A stretch of 40,236 bases of DNA from Gryganskiella cystojenkinii (GCA_015852425.1 JAAAIG010000068.1:38381-78616); one strand, 5' to 3'. Numbered from the stretch's first letter, positions 1 through 11,583 are shown. Notes: generated by a model from the sequence alone, not told the origin. Translations and numbers: made by a program.

Positions 1-113
1 CCCCCTTCCTTCCGTCTCGACACAGTTCATGACCCTTCTGTTGTGTTACATACATTAATTAATATACAAACTACAGATTGATCTATTTCTTTCTTTCTGT
101 CGTTTTTATTAGA

Positions 114-2788
114 TTACCAGCCATCATTGTCACTATAGATCTTGACCGTCTTCTTGCTCGGTCGGTTTCCGAAATGACCCATGCGTTTGGGACTGTGCAA
201 CTTTTCAATGATCTTGGGCATCCCGGGCTTGAATTCGATGAAATCCTCCCATTCGTCCTCGTTGATCTGAATATATTCCGTCTCGGGCAGTTGCACCCTC
301 GCCTCAAAGGCCTCTTGGCGTTTCTTGCGCGAAAGAGCTGGTTGCTGCTTTGGTGATGCAGTAGGGTCGGTCAAGTCTCGATCCAAAAGATCCTCATCTT
401 CGTCGTCGTCCTTTTGTGTGCTTCCCTTCTTGGATATCCGGACGGTTGGGAAAGTTCCATCGACAAGCTCATGCGAGTGTTGTTGATTAGTCGCCTCGCT
501 TGATTCTGTTGCACCATCCTCGAGGATGAGCGGTCGAGACTTCATGAAACCCATTCGTTCCAGGAAACTGGTCGAGACTGCGGGCCGTTCCTCAACTCCA
601 AAGGCTTCAATGTATTTGTCTGCAGATTCGAGAATCTTTCTCCGATCCGTGTTTCCGATCCTAGGCCCAACCGTCAAGTCTAAAAAGAATATTTTGTAAA
701 AAAAAAAGGAGGCGTGTTATGAGCAAACCGTGTTCGTTTCGGAAAAAAAACATCCAATAAGCTGGCCCAAGAAAGAAGAGCACAAAAAACAAAAACTTAC
801 TGTAACCCAAGAACGCGGTATAGGCACTCTTGGCCAGTTTCTCATCCACCTTGGTCAACGCCTTCTTGAACCCCCGATCCAGACTCTCGCCCAACATCAC
901 GCTCTGCCAGTCATCGTACTGATGCTCCTGTTTCACAACAGCACCAAGAGGCGAGGGCTTTAACTGATGCTCGATGAACCCTTGATCCAGCTCACCAAGG
1001 ACCAAGATACCGCGTCCGTGATGTTGGTCCTTCTTGCCATTCTTCTCAGGTCCATCACCACGACCAGTTCTTCCGATCCTGTGAATATAATGCTCCAAAG
1101 AAAGAGGCGCTCCGACTTGAATGACTAAACCAACACCGGGGTAATCAACACCTCTCGCGGATACATCCGATGTGAAAAGGACCGCAGGGGTCTGGATCCG
1201 CTTGAAATTCCTACTTGTCAACGTACGTTCCCTTTGATGTTTTGCTGAATGAATCTCAAAGACCGAGAGTTCCTTGCCCATGGACAGGTTGGCAAAGATC
1301 TTTGCATAGAGTTGTGCACCACGCGTGGTCGGTAAAAAGACCATAATCTTGTTATCCTGGCTGTTCTTGTTGGTCGGTGCCGAGACCGGCGCGGGCTTTT
1401 TCAATGCTGGCACGGCGCTGGAGACCTTTTTGGGTTTCTTGAGCGTCTCTTGATGCTCAAGGTCCAAGTCGTCCAAGAGATGATCGTTGATTATCCTACG
1501 GATGAGCGCCACATGGGAGTGATACGGCGCAAGACAATAACCCTGACGGGTAGCCAAGTTCAAATTGATGTCCTTGGATCCGACCGTGTCAATCATGATA
1601 GGGCCTGCGGTCTTGGAGGTCCGTTTCGGAAGCGCGACATCCAAGAGCGAATCCAGTTTCGAGTCCACGGTTGCGGAGAAGAGGAATGTTTGACGGGTTT
1701 TGGGCATGGTCTCCAGAACAGTATCTAGTTCTGCACGGAAACCGAGCTGCAACATCGTATCGGCTTCGTCCAAGACTAACTGCCAAGTGGAAGAAAGATA
1801 ACAGAGAAAAGTCATAGGGTCAATAAAAACGACGGTGAGATGAGCAACTGCCTCAAGAACACAAAAAGCTTTTTTTTTGTCGTTTTTCCAGCAGAGGGCT
1901 TGCCGAAAAGAACATTACCACTTTGGATTCCTTGATCTTCGCAGCGAATTCACTGTTGCCGATCAGATCCTTGATTCTTCCGGGAGTAACAACAATAAAT
2001 TCCGCAGGTTCCTTCGCGATCCTATCCAATTGTTTGCCTTTACTCTCTCCTCCGACGAGATATTGAACGCCCCATCCCAAAGGTTTCAACAACCGGGTCG
2101 CTTCTTCAGAGATCTGGAGGGCCAGTTCACGTGTCGGTGCAATGATCACACACCCAATCTTGCCTCCCATCTTGATGTTCTCGCTCGTGGGCAAAGCCAT
2201 CAGGGATTCCAGGGCAGCGACCAAGAAGGCCAACGTCTTTCCAGTACCGGTCTTGGCCTTGACCAAGAGATCTCGTTTCGTGGGCAGTTGAGAGAGAACC
2301 TCGAATTGAACCTTGGACATGGATTCGTACCCGAACGTAGATTGAATTGCGTCCAGCGTCGAGGGTTGCAAGTTGGTCAGGTCAGAAAATGGACGGGAGT
2401 ACTCTAGTGTCGATGTCGCTGTCGTTGATGTCGAGTTGTTGTTGTTTTTGTTGGTCATCAAAGGGTCTGGTGTTGAAGATGAAGGAGTTCCTATGGTCAG
2501 AGATCGGACGAAATTATTGGCGAGCGGTAATGATCTGATTCTATTGGAGCTGGCGAGTAAAAGACAAGGTGTTCTCTCTTGAGCGTATAGGATGCAGGAT
2601 GTGACATTGGGTATCTGGGTCGATCCACGCAGGCTCCGAGCGTGTTGCTGTCTAAAAGAGGCAAGTGCTGTGGGCCGAGTGCTGTGGCGACGGATTTGAG
2701 TGCATTGCTGATCGGCATAACAAATGGTTGCCTTCGGTAGGGCCCTCCATGTTCCTGCACTGCTGGCTCGGATTAAAGGTAATGACAT
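114..2788 (-). CDS. MSS116: Mitochondrial DEAD-box RNA helicase (Mss116/CYT-19-like)
   Basis: Exons on the minus strand are 2788-1919, 1779-801 and 679-114, giving 804 residues with frame kept across both GT-AG introns. ATP-dependent RNA unwinding is read from the motifs: AKTGTGKT (about 178-185), PTRELA (218-223), TPGR (268-271), DEAD (294-297, rebuilt just after the first junction), SAT (325-327), TSDVSARGVD (493-502) and HRIGRTGR (523-530). The first ATG opens an N-terminus rich in R, S and A and poor in acidic residues, as in a mitochondrial presequence. An upstream in-frame TTG at 2812 was not used. A Lys/Pro/Ala-rich insert of about 30 residues lies between SAT and the second RecA domain, and the C-terminal extension is charged. 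The family acts as an RNA chaperone in organellar intron splicing. Helicase identity is certain; the exact orthologue and symbol are less so. Confidence 0.9.
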
Positions 2789-2929
2789 TGAGGTGATTGA
2801 TGCAATGGACAAAAGAGGTAATTATGGCTCGTCCTGATCGAGCTTTTTAGGTCGCCTTGTGACTGCCTGTGTTGTTGCCACCAAAAATTTGCGTAAAAAA
2901 ATGTAATGTGTTGGTCTAAATTCTAGTTT

Positions 2930-4930
2930 CTAGTGCTTAATGTATTCGTACTTTTCCCAGCCGACACGATCCAACGTATCAATCTTGCCAAGGACTTCCT
3001 TCTCCATGCTTTCTTGGTACCTGGCCATCTTTTCCAAATACGAGGGGATAAAGCTGCCCAACATCCTGACCGCCAACAAGGCGGCGTTTGTGCTGTTGTT
3101 GATCGCTACCGTTGCAACAGGGACACCGCGCTAGTGGTTGGAAAAGAAGGATAAATACAAGGTCAGCAATGCCATCAAAATTCTCAACCTTTCGCATTTG
3201 CAAGTGGTCAACAACAAAATCTTGAGAGAACAAGTAGAAGAACTTACAGGCATCTGAACAATCGAGTGCAAAGAATCAACACCGTCCAAGGTGCTTCCAC
3301 GAACAGGGACACCAATGACAGGCAAGGGCGTCAGAGCTGCGACCATACCGGGCAGATGAGCAGCTCCTCCAGCACCGGCAATAATAACCTTGATGCCACG
3401 CTTGGCTGCCATCTTTCCGAAATGGTACATACGATCTGGTGTCCTGTGAGCCGAGACCAATGACAACTCAAAGGGAACATCAAACTTGGTCAAGAACTGA
3501 GCTGCGGCCTCCATAACCTTCAAATCACTATCCGAGCCCATGACGATCGACACCATAGGGTCCAAGTTGAAGGGAGACTCGTCCTTGGGATCCATGGCCA
3601 TGACCATTGGCAAAAGACGATCATGCACCTCTGTCATCGAATCTCCGACCACAGTGATATGACCCATCTTGCGTCCAGCCTTGCACTCCTTCTTGCCGTA
3701 GAGATGAGTCGTCGTTCCAGGGATTTCATAAGCAAGCTCACAGGCCTTGTAGGTAGCCTCACCGGCACCGAGAATGTTGAGCATACCAGAGGCCTGAACC
3801 TTCATTTCTGTGGATCCGAGGGGCAATCCCAAGATGGCGCGAAGATGGTTCTCGTATTGGGAAGTGTGGCAAGCCTCGATGGTGTAGTGTCCAGAGTTGT
3901 GGGGGCGAGGCGCAATCTCGTTCAAGAGAATTTGACCTGTGGGTAGCGAAAAGAAGAACGAGGAGAAAACAAATGATTAGTTCGGGCGGATCATGAAATT
4001 TAGAGTGAGGAAGAAACAACGAAAATAAAAATATGACTCAAGGAATCAACTCTCCCCGCAAAAAAAAAAAAAATCAATATAATCCCTGTGGACAAACTCG
4101 GAAACAAACTTACCATCCTCCATCAAGAACATCTCGACACCAAAGACTCCAGCTCCGGAAAGAGACGCAATCGCGTTCTCAGCGACCTTGCGAGCCTGCT
4201 CTTGAATCGAATGCGAAAACGTCTCGTCCGAGGTTCCCTTCAATCCACGACCGACCTGGGCAGGCGCAAAGACCAAGTGGCAGACACTGTTCTTGTGGAC
4301 AGTCTCGACCACAGGGTAAGAGCGAACCTCACCTGTGACAGATCGGACGACCATCACGGCCAACTCTCGATCAAACTTGGCCCAACGCTCAGCATAGAGA
4401 GGAACGCCGGGTGCAAGCTTGGATCGAGCATCCTTCAGATCCGACTCGGACTTGACCACATAGTTGCCACGGCCGTCGTAAGCCATCGTCTTGGCCTTGA
4501 GCATAAAGGGGTATCCAAAGACTTTGCCAGCGTGCTCAATGCCGGCTTGATCGGGGCAATCCAATGAATCCGCCAGGGGAATGTTATGGGAAGCCAAATG
4601 TTGTTTTTGGAGGTACTTGTCCTGAATCAATGTAATGGTGGCTGGCGTAGGGTGGATCGACTTGCCCGAAGCCTCTAATTCCTTGAGGACTGTGGTATCG
4701 ACATGTTCAATCTCGACCGTGATCACATCGACCTGGCTGGCGAGCTCACGGATCTTTGCAGCATCCTTAAAACTGCCTTGGAGATGGCTCTGGAGTGCAT
4801 TCAGTTGCTTCGCAGGCGAATCTGTGGGCTCGTCGAGGATCGTGAGAGAGATGTTGAGTCTGGAAGCAGCTTCCTGGACCATACGACCGAGCTGTCCACC
4901 GCCGAGAATGCCAACCTTGCGAGATTCCAT
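2930..4930 (-). CDS. ADE2: Phosphoribosylaminoimidazole carboxylase (PurK-PurE fusion)
   Basis: Exons are 4930-4114, 3936-3248 and 3130-2930, coding for 568 residues, close to the 571 of yeast Ade2. The product carboxylates aminoimidazole ribonucleotide to CAIR in de novo purine synthesis. The N-terminal PurK ATP-grasp half starts with the dinucleotide-type loop [11 protein letters not shown] and contains [12 protein letters not shown] and the metal/ATP region [23 protein letters not shown], which is rebuilt exactly across intron 1. The C-terminal PurE mutase half begins near residue 400 with VMGSDSD, then SAHRTPD (434-440) and [17 protein letters not shown]. Intron 2 falls between VQMP and RGVPVA. 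The gene lies head-to-tail with the helicase, with about 140 bp between the ADE2 stop and the helicase ATG. No damage is visible. Confidence 0.97.
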
Positions 4931-5387
4931 GATGTGATTGATTAAAAAGAGTCGTAGAGAGTGAATGAGGAGAGGAACAAAAGTGGAGTGTGGCAGTAAA
5001 GAACAAAGAAAAGAAAAAAAAAATCTTTTCTTGTGGGAAAAAAAAAAAGCTTTGAGGACGATAACCGCACTTTTTTGTTGATGAGTTTGAAAAAATGTTC
5101 GTTTTGGGAAATTTGCGGGGAAACAGAGAGGGACGTCTAATTGACTGTCTTTGTTATTGGGTAGATCCATAATTGCACATCGCAAGAGTCATTTTTGTTT
5201 CTTTGAAAAAAAAAACAGCGTTGGATCTCATAGCAAAGATAAAAATAATGTTTAGTGAGTGTATTGCAACAAAAAGAGAGAGAATGAAAAAGAGGTTAAA
5301 AAAAAGGGTGTTGTGTGCAAGCCACGAGAAAGAACAAGGGACGGAGGCTAGTTCTTGCAAGTGACGAAAATGATGATAAGAGGGAAT
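4931..5387. promoter_or_regulatory. ADE2 upstream region / CK2 alpha 3' flank
   Basis: This 457-bp gap has no gene. Read on the minus strand it is rich in A and T runs next to the ADE2 start. It carries one TGACTC core (plus-strand gagtca at 5186-5191), about 255 bp upstream of the ADE2 ATG. In yeast, Gcn4 and Bas1 bind TGACTC in ADE gene promoters, so conserved purine/amino-acid control is an inference. A single hexamer could occur by chance. Confidence 0.35.
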
Positions 5388-7613
5388 CTATTGCGTCTTG
5401 GCAGCAGCACGGACAGGATCAAAGTAAGGGTGTTCCATCGCCTCGGCTGCGGTCAAACGTTCCTGGTGATCATAACGAAGCAGCTTGTCCAAAAAGTCAA
5501 TAGCGGCATTCGACACAAATCTCTGGTTCTCGGGCGTCACAAATTTGCTCCAGGGCTTGCGGGGATATCTTCCAAGAATCTCATCATACTGCACATCCAA
5601 CTCCAAGTCGTACTTTTCCAAGTACGCAAAAAGTTCGTTGGTTCCGAGCACACGAGCAATCTTGACGAGCTGATCATAGTTGTCATGACCATGGAAGAAA
5701 GGCTCCTTGCGGAAAATCTATTGAGCAACAGGGAAACCCAATTGTTGGGTTAGCAATATTCCAATAACGACTTTTGCGCAAGATGGTAAACAAGCGACTG
5801 TGCGGCCTTACCATGCTAGCAAACATAGCGCCCAAACTCCACATGTCGAGTGAATAATCGTATTCCTGGAAATCAACGAGCAATTCAGGACCCTTGAAAT
5901 AGCGAGAAGCGACACGGACGTTGTACTCTGTGCCAGGGTGGTAGAACTCGGCAAGACCCCAGTCGATCAAACGAAGCTATACGATGAGAAGTAGATGAAT
6001 ATATGAGAATGATGAGATTCTGGTCCAAGGTTCGATATTCGGTATCCCGAGATTTTGAATTAAACAATGCACACCTTGCGCTTCTCGTGCTCGATCATGA
6101 CATTGTGAGGCTTGACATCGCGATGCATGATACCCTTTGAATGACAGAAATCCAGGGCCTATCAAGAAGGAAAAAAAAATAGTTTAAAATTTAACATATT
6201 ACATGATTAGTCTTGAAAACAATTCTGCGTCAACTTTCACAAAAAATTCTCTCGTAGTGATGATGTTACCTTCAACAGCTCAAAAATGTAAAAGCGAACA
6301 TCAAAGTCCGTGAATTTGGGGTAGAGGATCTTGAAATCCGTGTTGTTCACGCACTCAAAGATCAAGGAAGGGGTCTTGGACTATTAACAAAAGCAATATA
6401 TAAAGGGAAGACAATCATTTGGGTTAGACATCGACGTCAGATATTTTCTCGAATTTCAGAGTAGTAGTCTTTGAACAGATCGATCGATATCCATGTGCGC
6501 TCGAGCCCATACAGCATGTAGTTGGCAAGCATATGCCCGCTTTGACCGAGTTTTCTCTCTGTGTGCACCCATGTAATACAACTTTGTTCTCTCTGCTTTG
6601 GATAACGAAACAAAGAACAAAAGAGTTTGTCGAAGCGGAGTAAGCTGGCAGCGTCCATCCTGTTTGAGCCAATGAGTCCAATCCTGTGAAATCGACTGTC
6701 TTTTCCCTGTCTTTCCGAGTCCTTTTCTTTACCTGAGGGTCGCGGACGACATCAAAGAGCGTAATGACGTTGGGACCACCAGCAAGGTTCTGGAGGATCT
6801 TGATCTCACGCTTGATCTTCTTTTTCTTGACGGGCTTGAGTACTTTGATGCAGCACTTCTCGTTGTTGACGGCATTGAAGCCCTCAAAGACCTCCGAGTA
6901 CTTTCCACGTCCAACCTTGCGCACGATCTCATAGTTGTCCTGCACCCTATATTTCAATAATGACCAACAAAAATTTTGACAAAAAAAGGCGTCAGTAAAG
7001 ACCGAACAAACGTAAAGAAAGGGTCATCAGGGTTCAAGGATCATCCCAGTCTCCTCGGTTGCATCCTGGAATAATGACGAATTCCAAAGGCGACATGGGG
7101 GATTCGAAACAAAATAAAGCGCAGCTTTTGTTCCTTTGCCTCTGTTGGATCCACAGCACGAGAAAATAAGTGATTTTTTGCCACTGTCCACTTTGGATCG
7201 AGACCTGTCCATTTTAATCTTTAAAATGAACCGAGTCGAATCAGATTAACCACTGTGGGGTTGTTTTTGCATGAGAATCACAGTCAGATGCAAGAGGAGG
7301 AGAGATTGAGTTGAGGTAAACTGCCAGCTGTCAGGCGTATGTCCGTTTTCCGTTATTGCTGACGACAGCCAGGTAACACCGCTGACAAAGGTCGTTTGTG
7401 AAAGTCTTGGCCGATAAATATTTTTTTCTTCTCCGTGTTGGACCGTTTTGTTACATCCTGCGGGATTTAGTCGGTGGTGATAAAAGAGGAGAGGACATTA
7501 GCGTATGGGGATCCTTACCCCCACTGAACCTGGAGATTGTCATAATCCCAGTATTCCTTCTGGAGCGTCTCGTTGACGTTCGCATACACACGTGCGACAC
7601 TTCCGACTGGCAT
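5388..7613 (-). CDS. CKA1: Casein kinase 2 catalytic alpha subunit
   Basis: Six exons, 7613-7519, 6946-6733, 6380-6270, 6158-6075, 5976-5812 and 5717-5388, encode 332 residues, the usual size for CK2 alpha. It is a constitutively active acidophilic Ser/Thr kinase. The reading gives the glycine loop GRGKYSEVF (44-52), the ATP lysine in CCIKVLKP (K66), the CK2-specific basic cluster [15 protein letters not shown], the catalytic loop HRDVKPHN (152-159), the metal site [12 protein letters not shown] (DWG in place of the usual DFG, a CK2 hallmark) and [14 protein letters not shown]. Introns 1 (571 nt) and 2 (352 nt) are much longer than the other introns of the gene. The start [15 protein letters not shown] fits the family N-terminus. 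Whether it corresponds to CKA1 or CKA2 cannot be told from one copy. Confidence 0.96.
6947..7518 (-). other. Long first intron of CK2 alpha
   Basis: This is a 572-nt intron with donor gtaagg and acceptor tatag. It interrupts codon Gly32 just upstream of the kinase domain. Most introns in this window are 90-240 nt. Long first introns often carry regulatory sequence, but I see no RNA gene or recognisable element in it. Confidence 0.8.
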
Positions 7614-8032
7614 TGCTTGGTTGTTTTTCGATTGATTCCAAGGTCTGAAGAGAGGCTGAGTAACAAAGAGAAAGGGAGAGAGAGTAGAGAAGGAGGGCAG
7701 AAAAAGAAGAACGGACGACTCTATAGTGCGGAGTAGAGAGACGAGGTCCTTTTCTTTTCTTTTGGATGGGGTGTGAGGAGAGAGAAGAGAAAAAAAGGGT
7801 GCGGTGGTGGTGTGAGTGCTATCAAAAGAAAAATAACATGAATGCAGTCCATCACTCTCCATCAACAGAGAAAAAAAAAAAAAAAGTTGTTTGCGAATTG
7901 ACATTATTTCCAGTCACACTTTGATTGGATTTACAGACCTACCTCTCCTCTCCTGTCTCTTTTTTTCTCCCTTCTTCTTCAACTGCATCATAACGCCCTT
8001 TACACGTCCACTCAGGACAAGACAGGACCCTA
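7614..8032. promoter_or_regulatory. Divergent promoter, CK2 alpha / His-Pro-rich protein gene
   Basis: This 419-bp intergenic region serves two divergent starts (7613 minus, 8033 plus). On the plus strand it is strongly purine-rich around 7660-7800 (GAGA runs). It switches to pyrimidine-rich (ctctcctctcctgtc and T/C runs) around 7940-7980, just before the plus-strand ATG. A 16-nt A run sits near 7869-7884. Asymmetric purine/pyrimidine leaders of this kind are common in fungal promoters. No TATA box is evident. Confidence 0.5.
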
Positions 8033-8773
8033 ATGAGCTCCAGCAACGGACACAGCTCGACCCACGTCGGCGACCCACCGAGCCACCCGGGCAACAGAAA
8101 AAGACTACCCGAGTCAACCCCTGCTCTGCTCGAACCCATCGCCATTGCAGATTCAGACAATGAAACCGAGGACGACGCGTCTCGACCTGTTCCTGCGTCA
8201 TCCTCGACAAGCAACATTCCGGAACTCATGGAGATCCTCAAGCTAATGCAACGCAACGGAGCTGTGCAGTCCGAGACCGAAATGCTTCGTCATAGAGTGC
8301 TTGAAGGCAGGTTTGCACTCCTGGCTGGACAGCAACGAGAATTCTTTGACCAATCCGTCACGTATTGGCGACGACGGGACACTGCTCTTCAATACCTTAT
8401 CGACAGGCAGTGGAAACAGGACTTGGCTCTTGAATCCCTGCAAGAGATGATGTACGACATCCTACAGCGGATTCCACCATTGCAATCCCACCCTCACTCC
8501 CACTCTCGCTCCCACTCTTACTCTCGACCTCAATCTCAATCTCAATATGGGCATATATCTGGTCCAAGTCATCCTCCGCCTCCTCACCCTCCTCACCCTC
8601 CAAACCACTTTGAAAGCGGCCCCGGTCCACACCCTTTCCCGCCCCCACACCCAAACCCACGTTCACTTCAAAAACGACTTCATCAGCACCATTCGTCCCA
8701 TAGTTCCACGCAACAACATCCTCAATATCAGCAGCACCAATCACGGCACTATCCAGTGCAGCAACAACACTAA
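8033..8773 (+). CDS. Uncharacterised protein with helical core and His/Pro/Gln-rich tail
   Basis: A single exon codes for 246 residues that I do not recognise. The N-terminal 60 residues are disordered and Ser/Pro-rich with an acidic patch (DSDNETEDDA). Residues about 62-147 are a charged helical stretch (NIPELMEILKLMQRNG, LAGQQREFFDQSVTYWRRRD, LESLQEMMYDILQRI) that could form a coiled coil or a small DNA- or protein-binding helix bundle. The C-terminal 100 residues are repeats of HSHS, SQSQ, HPPHPP and QQH. The ATG at 8033 follows a C/T-rich leader, and coding statistics look genuine upstream of the low-complexity tail. Nuclear location would fit the composition but is only a guess. Confidence 0.65.
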   Translation: MSSSNGHSSTHVGDPPSHPGNRKRLPESTPALLEPIAIADSDNETEDDASRPVPASSSTSNIPELMEILKLMQRNGAVQSETEMLRHRVLEGRFALLAGQQREFFDQSVTYWRRRDTALQYLIDRQWKQDLALESLQEMMYDILQRIPPLQSHPHSHSRSHSYSRPQSQSQYGHISGPSHPPPPHPPHPPNHFESGPGPHPFPPPHPNPRSLQKRLHQHHSSHSSTQQHPQYQQHQSRHYPVQQQH

Positions 8774-9009
8774 CTAATTTACGTTCTTTCAAAACGCGAA
8801 ATCCTATAAAAAATCGTTTTTTCGGCGGAACGAGAGAGCACAAAGCGGATTCACTTAAATACGCCAATGCCTGCAACGAAGTACTCTAAAAGGACAAAAC
8901 CACCAACATAGCGGGTTTCCCAGTCCAAACAGGTACAATACTGTAGCAGTTTCTTTTTGTAATGGCGCTTGAGTTATCGAATATATATATATACATATTT
9001 TTTTTTAAT
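8774..9009. other. Convergent 3' flanks with a short TA microsatellite
   Basis: This 236-bp spacer separates the stop codons of two converging genes. It contains a run of alternating AT (about 8980-8991) followed by T9 and TAATTTATT. Such A/T-rich tracts would fit cleavage and polyadenylation signals for both transcripts. No gene is visible. Confidence 0.5.
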
Positions 9010-10440
9010 TTATTCTGCATCCACGAAGGAATCTTCCGAGTCATCGTCGTCATACTCCTCCTCAATTTCATCACCGCCGTCCTCATGCCGACCTTCATCA
9101 TCATTCTCCTCATTCTTACTCCTTTCGTTCTCCTTGTCCGCCTTTTCCTCCCCTTCTTCATCATCCTTAGCTCCTTGGTTCTCTTGTCCCTCCTCTTCTT
9201 CATCGTCTTCAGCTCCTTTGTCTTCCTTTGACGAACCACCTTCTGTTGCCTCATCGACATCTAAAGGACCGTCATATACTTGATCCAGGTCCGTCTCGAA
9301 CAGTTTCTTGATGGCCTGATGAGGAGTATGTCTTTCTGTACCGCGAGAGCTCTTCAGGCTCGCACAATACTTGACCAGCGTATTAGTCGATTTCACTTCG
9401 CTGGATGTGACATAGAGTAGATCAAAGTGTCGTAGTGCCTCGCGAACCGTGATGTTGGTCGTCTTGGACAGGTATCGGACCTCGTTCAGGACCTTGCGTC
9501 GTTCACTCATCTGTTTCGAGAGCGGGGAACTCAGGGTCCTGCGCGCTCGGGGGTCGCTGCAATGGTCCACAAACCGATTGTATTCGTCATAGATTGCGGT
9601 CGCCGTCATTTTTGTCTTCAGGATCGGATGAAACGGGGGTAAAGGGCCTAGAGTCGACGTGGCCTCCAACGCTACGGCTGCTGCCGAAAGCCTTTTTCTG
9701 CCTCCTCTATCCACTCTCAATAACTGTTGGTGTTGTTGTTGTTGCTGCTGCTGCATCGCTTCTAGAGTCTTCCTGTAGGGTCCCCTTTTTTTGCGCTGCG
9801 CCTGCTCCTTATTTTTCTCATTCTCGGAGATTTGAGTAGGTTTGGGGTGAATGGGTCGAAGGACAGTCCGGTTGCGATTTGCGTTCACCTCCACAGTTTT
9901 GAAGACGATGACTGCCGTAGAAGGTCGTGCCTGCGGTGGCAACGGCTGCAATTGTCTTGGTGTGGACGATGACGACGGTTGCTGTGCTTGCGTTGTTGAC
10001 GATGATGACGGTTGCATGATTTCTACTACCGATGACGATTGTCGTGTGGATGTGGATGTGGATGAGCTGTTCGACACTGCGGCGGAGACCGTGTTGAGGT
10101 GGTTACTGTTGTTGAACGACTCTGCTCTGCTGGAGGGGTTTGGAAGACTGGGGGCAGTTGGTCGTACCGGAACCTGGTCTGGTTCTGCTGGATCCTTCTG
10201 ACCCTGTTGCAATCGCTGCAATAATAGAACGTGAGCTTCTGAGGCTTCGACCTGTCGAGTGTCCGCAGAGACTGCTTGAGAAGGTGATTGTTGTGTTTGT
10301 TGCACTCGTGACGAGTCTGGTTGTCGCAGTTCCGGACGCGAGGAAGAAGAGGCGCCACCAGGTCCTGATTCTATATTGATGCTCTCCGAAACCCGGCGTC
10401 GTTTTAGCGACGATTCACGTTGTTGTTGCTGTTTTATAGG
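9010..10440 (-). CDS. Uncharacterised basic/polyQ protein with acidic C-terminus (5' end unresolved)
   Basis: The frame is open on the minus strand from just after an in-frame TGA (10443-10441) to the stop at 9010, about 476 codons, but the first in-frame ATG is only at 10018. Either the protein starts there (about 336 residues) or a 5' exon is missing; possible acceptors are aaaacag at 10429 and ggagag near 10380. In order it contains Ser/Thr- and Gln-rich segments, a basic KKRGPYRKT patch resembling an AT-hook, and a polyQ run. Then comes a compact helical region with DEYNRFVDHCSD, MSERRKVLNEVRYLSKT and ITVREALRHFDLLYV. It ends in a strongly acidic tail of about 80 residues ending EDSFVDAE. 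The layout resembles a nuclear or chromatin-associated protein, but I recognise no family. Confidence 0.6.
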   Translation of the reverse strand, partial: PIKQQQQRESSLKRRRVSESINIESGPGGASSSSRPELRQPDSSRVQQTQQSPSQAVSADTRQVEASEAHVLLLQRLQQGQKDPAEPDQVPVRPTAPSLPNPSSRAESFNNSNHLNTVSAAVSNSSSTSTSTRQSSSVVEIMQPSSSSTTQAQQPSSSSTPRQLQPLPPQARPSTAVIVFKTVEVNANRNRTVLRPIHPKPTQISENEKNKEQAQRKKRGPYRKTLEAMQQQQQQQHQQLLRVDRGGRKRLSAAAVALEATSTLGPLPPFHPILKTKMTATAIYDEYNRFVDHCSDPRARRTLSSPLSKQMSERRKVLNEVRYLSKTTNITVREALRHFDLLYVTSSEVKSTNTLVKYCASLKSSRGTERHTPHQAIKKLFETDLDQVYDGPLDVDEATEGGSSKEDKGAEDDEEEEGQENQGAKDDEEGEEKADKENERSKNEENDDEGRHEDGGDEIEEEYDDDDSEDSFVDAE

Positions 10441-11583
10441 TCACGGTGTCAATTGAAGGCATAGGTGCATGCGGCGAAGTCAGCTTCTGAAAGTTGAAGG
10501 TATTGTACAAGACGTGACGTCCAAGGGAACGATGCGATACTTAACGACGACGACGACGGCAACCTCGACAATGGTGACACTATGACCACTGGTGACGGTG
10601 CTAACGCAAAGAACTACGAGTTAGTATTGCAGAAAAGACGACTGCAATGAAGACTGAATGCCGAGGGAGGGAATATTTAGGGCATCCAGGGTCTTGGTAG
10701 AATACGCGACTCTTGGAACAAGGTGGCGCATTTGGTGGGACTGTCACACCTCTGGGATTCCAACACGCGGTCCCGACAGTGATGCATTCCAAGAATCTAC
10801 CACCCTCTTTCATTTATTTACCCTCTCCTCACTCACGACAGAGCTCATCAGAGCCTGCAGTCACTGCACGGTGTCGAGACCGACCTGTCCTTTGGCACCA
10901 TACGACTTTTACGACTCTCCTTCCTATGCCACCGATGTTGGAATGCGCGACCAAGGCCAAGATCTTGGGACGTGTACTGGCTTAAATAATGATTCGTAGG
11001 GATGAGATTTTTTTGCTGACCTTATTGGTACCCCTGTTGGAATAGTGCGCTGGTTTATCTTGCACCCACGTATAATATCTGAGAAAATAACTAAGGACGG
11101 AAACTCAACCGCGGAGCGTTTGATGATAAATTCACTACGTCTCGTGCAGATTTCCGTACGTATAATAATGGGATACGAGGTATTAAATTCTGTATGTTCA
11201 AATTTTTTCCAGTCCTCAGTGCGTTGCCATCGGTTCCTCATGGTCCACTCCCAAACTCCAACTTTGGGTCATGTCCCAATTTTGCGAATGGTCTGTTTAT
11301 GGGCTGTGTTTCATTCGGGTTGCCATGCTGGGCATATCAACCGCGAGGAGACTGGATTTGATTTGAACCAGATCACACGATCCGCTGTTTGATGAACATA
11401 ATTTTTTCTGCCTATCAGGTACGTTTCTTTTGGGTCACCTTCACAGCATAAAAGGAGGACACCTCTTTCTTTTTTTTTGAACTCTTCAACTCATCCCCTA
11501 TCATTTTTTTTTTTTTTTGTGTCGTGTCACCGAAACTTCTTCATTTTGTGGGGCAAAGGCTTAATAAAAAAAAGTAACGTGGA
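10441..11583. other. Intergenic region, no confident gene
   Basis: This 1.1-kb gap lies between two minus-strand genes. It should hold the promoter, and possibly a 5' exon, of the gene ending at 9010. On the minus strand there is a tactaac branch-point-like motif near 10620 followed by tag acceptors. A stretch of about 50 open codons rich in Val (GTC repeats at 10535-10560) follows and could be part of such an exon. Short open frames on the plus strand (10658-10999, 11045-11392) have no recognisable domain and are probably chance. Confidence 0.4.

Noticed and set aside
2789..2812. TTG start extending the helicase by 8 residues
   Set aside because: An ATG at 2788 is in frame and opens a good mitochondrial presequence. 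A non-ATG start is not needed in a fungal nuclear gene.
6424..6732. Readthrough of CK2 alpha exon 2 into intron 2 as an alternative C-terminus
   Set aside because: Splicing at 6732/6381 restores the kinase sequence [16 protein letters not shown], while the readthrough has no kinase residues.
10658..10999. Plus-strand open frame of 113 codons
   Set aside because: It has no domain, no splice partners and an irregular composition. It lies in the upstream region of a minus-strand gene.
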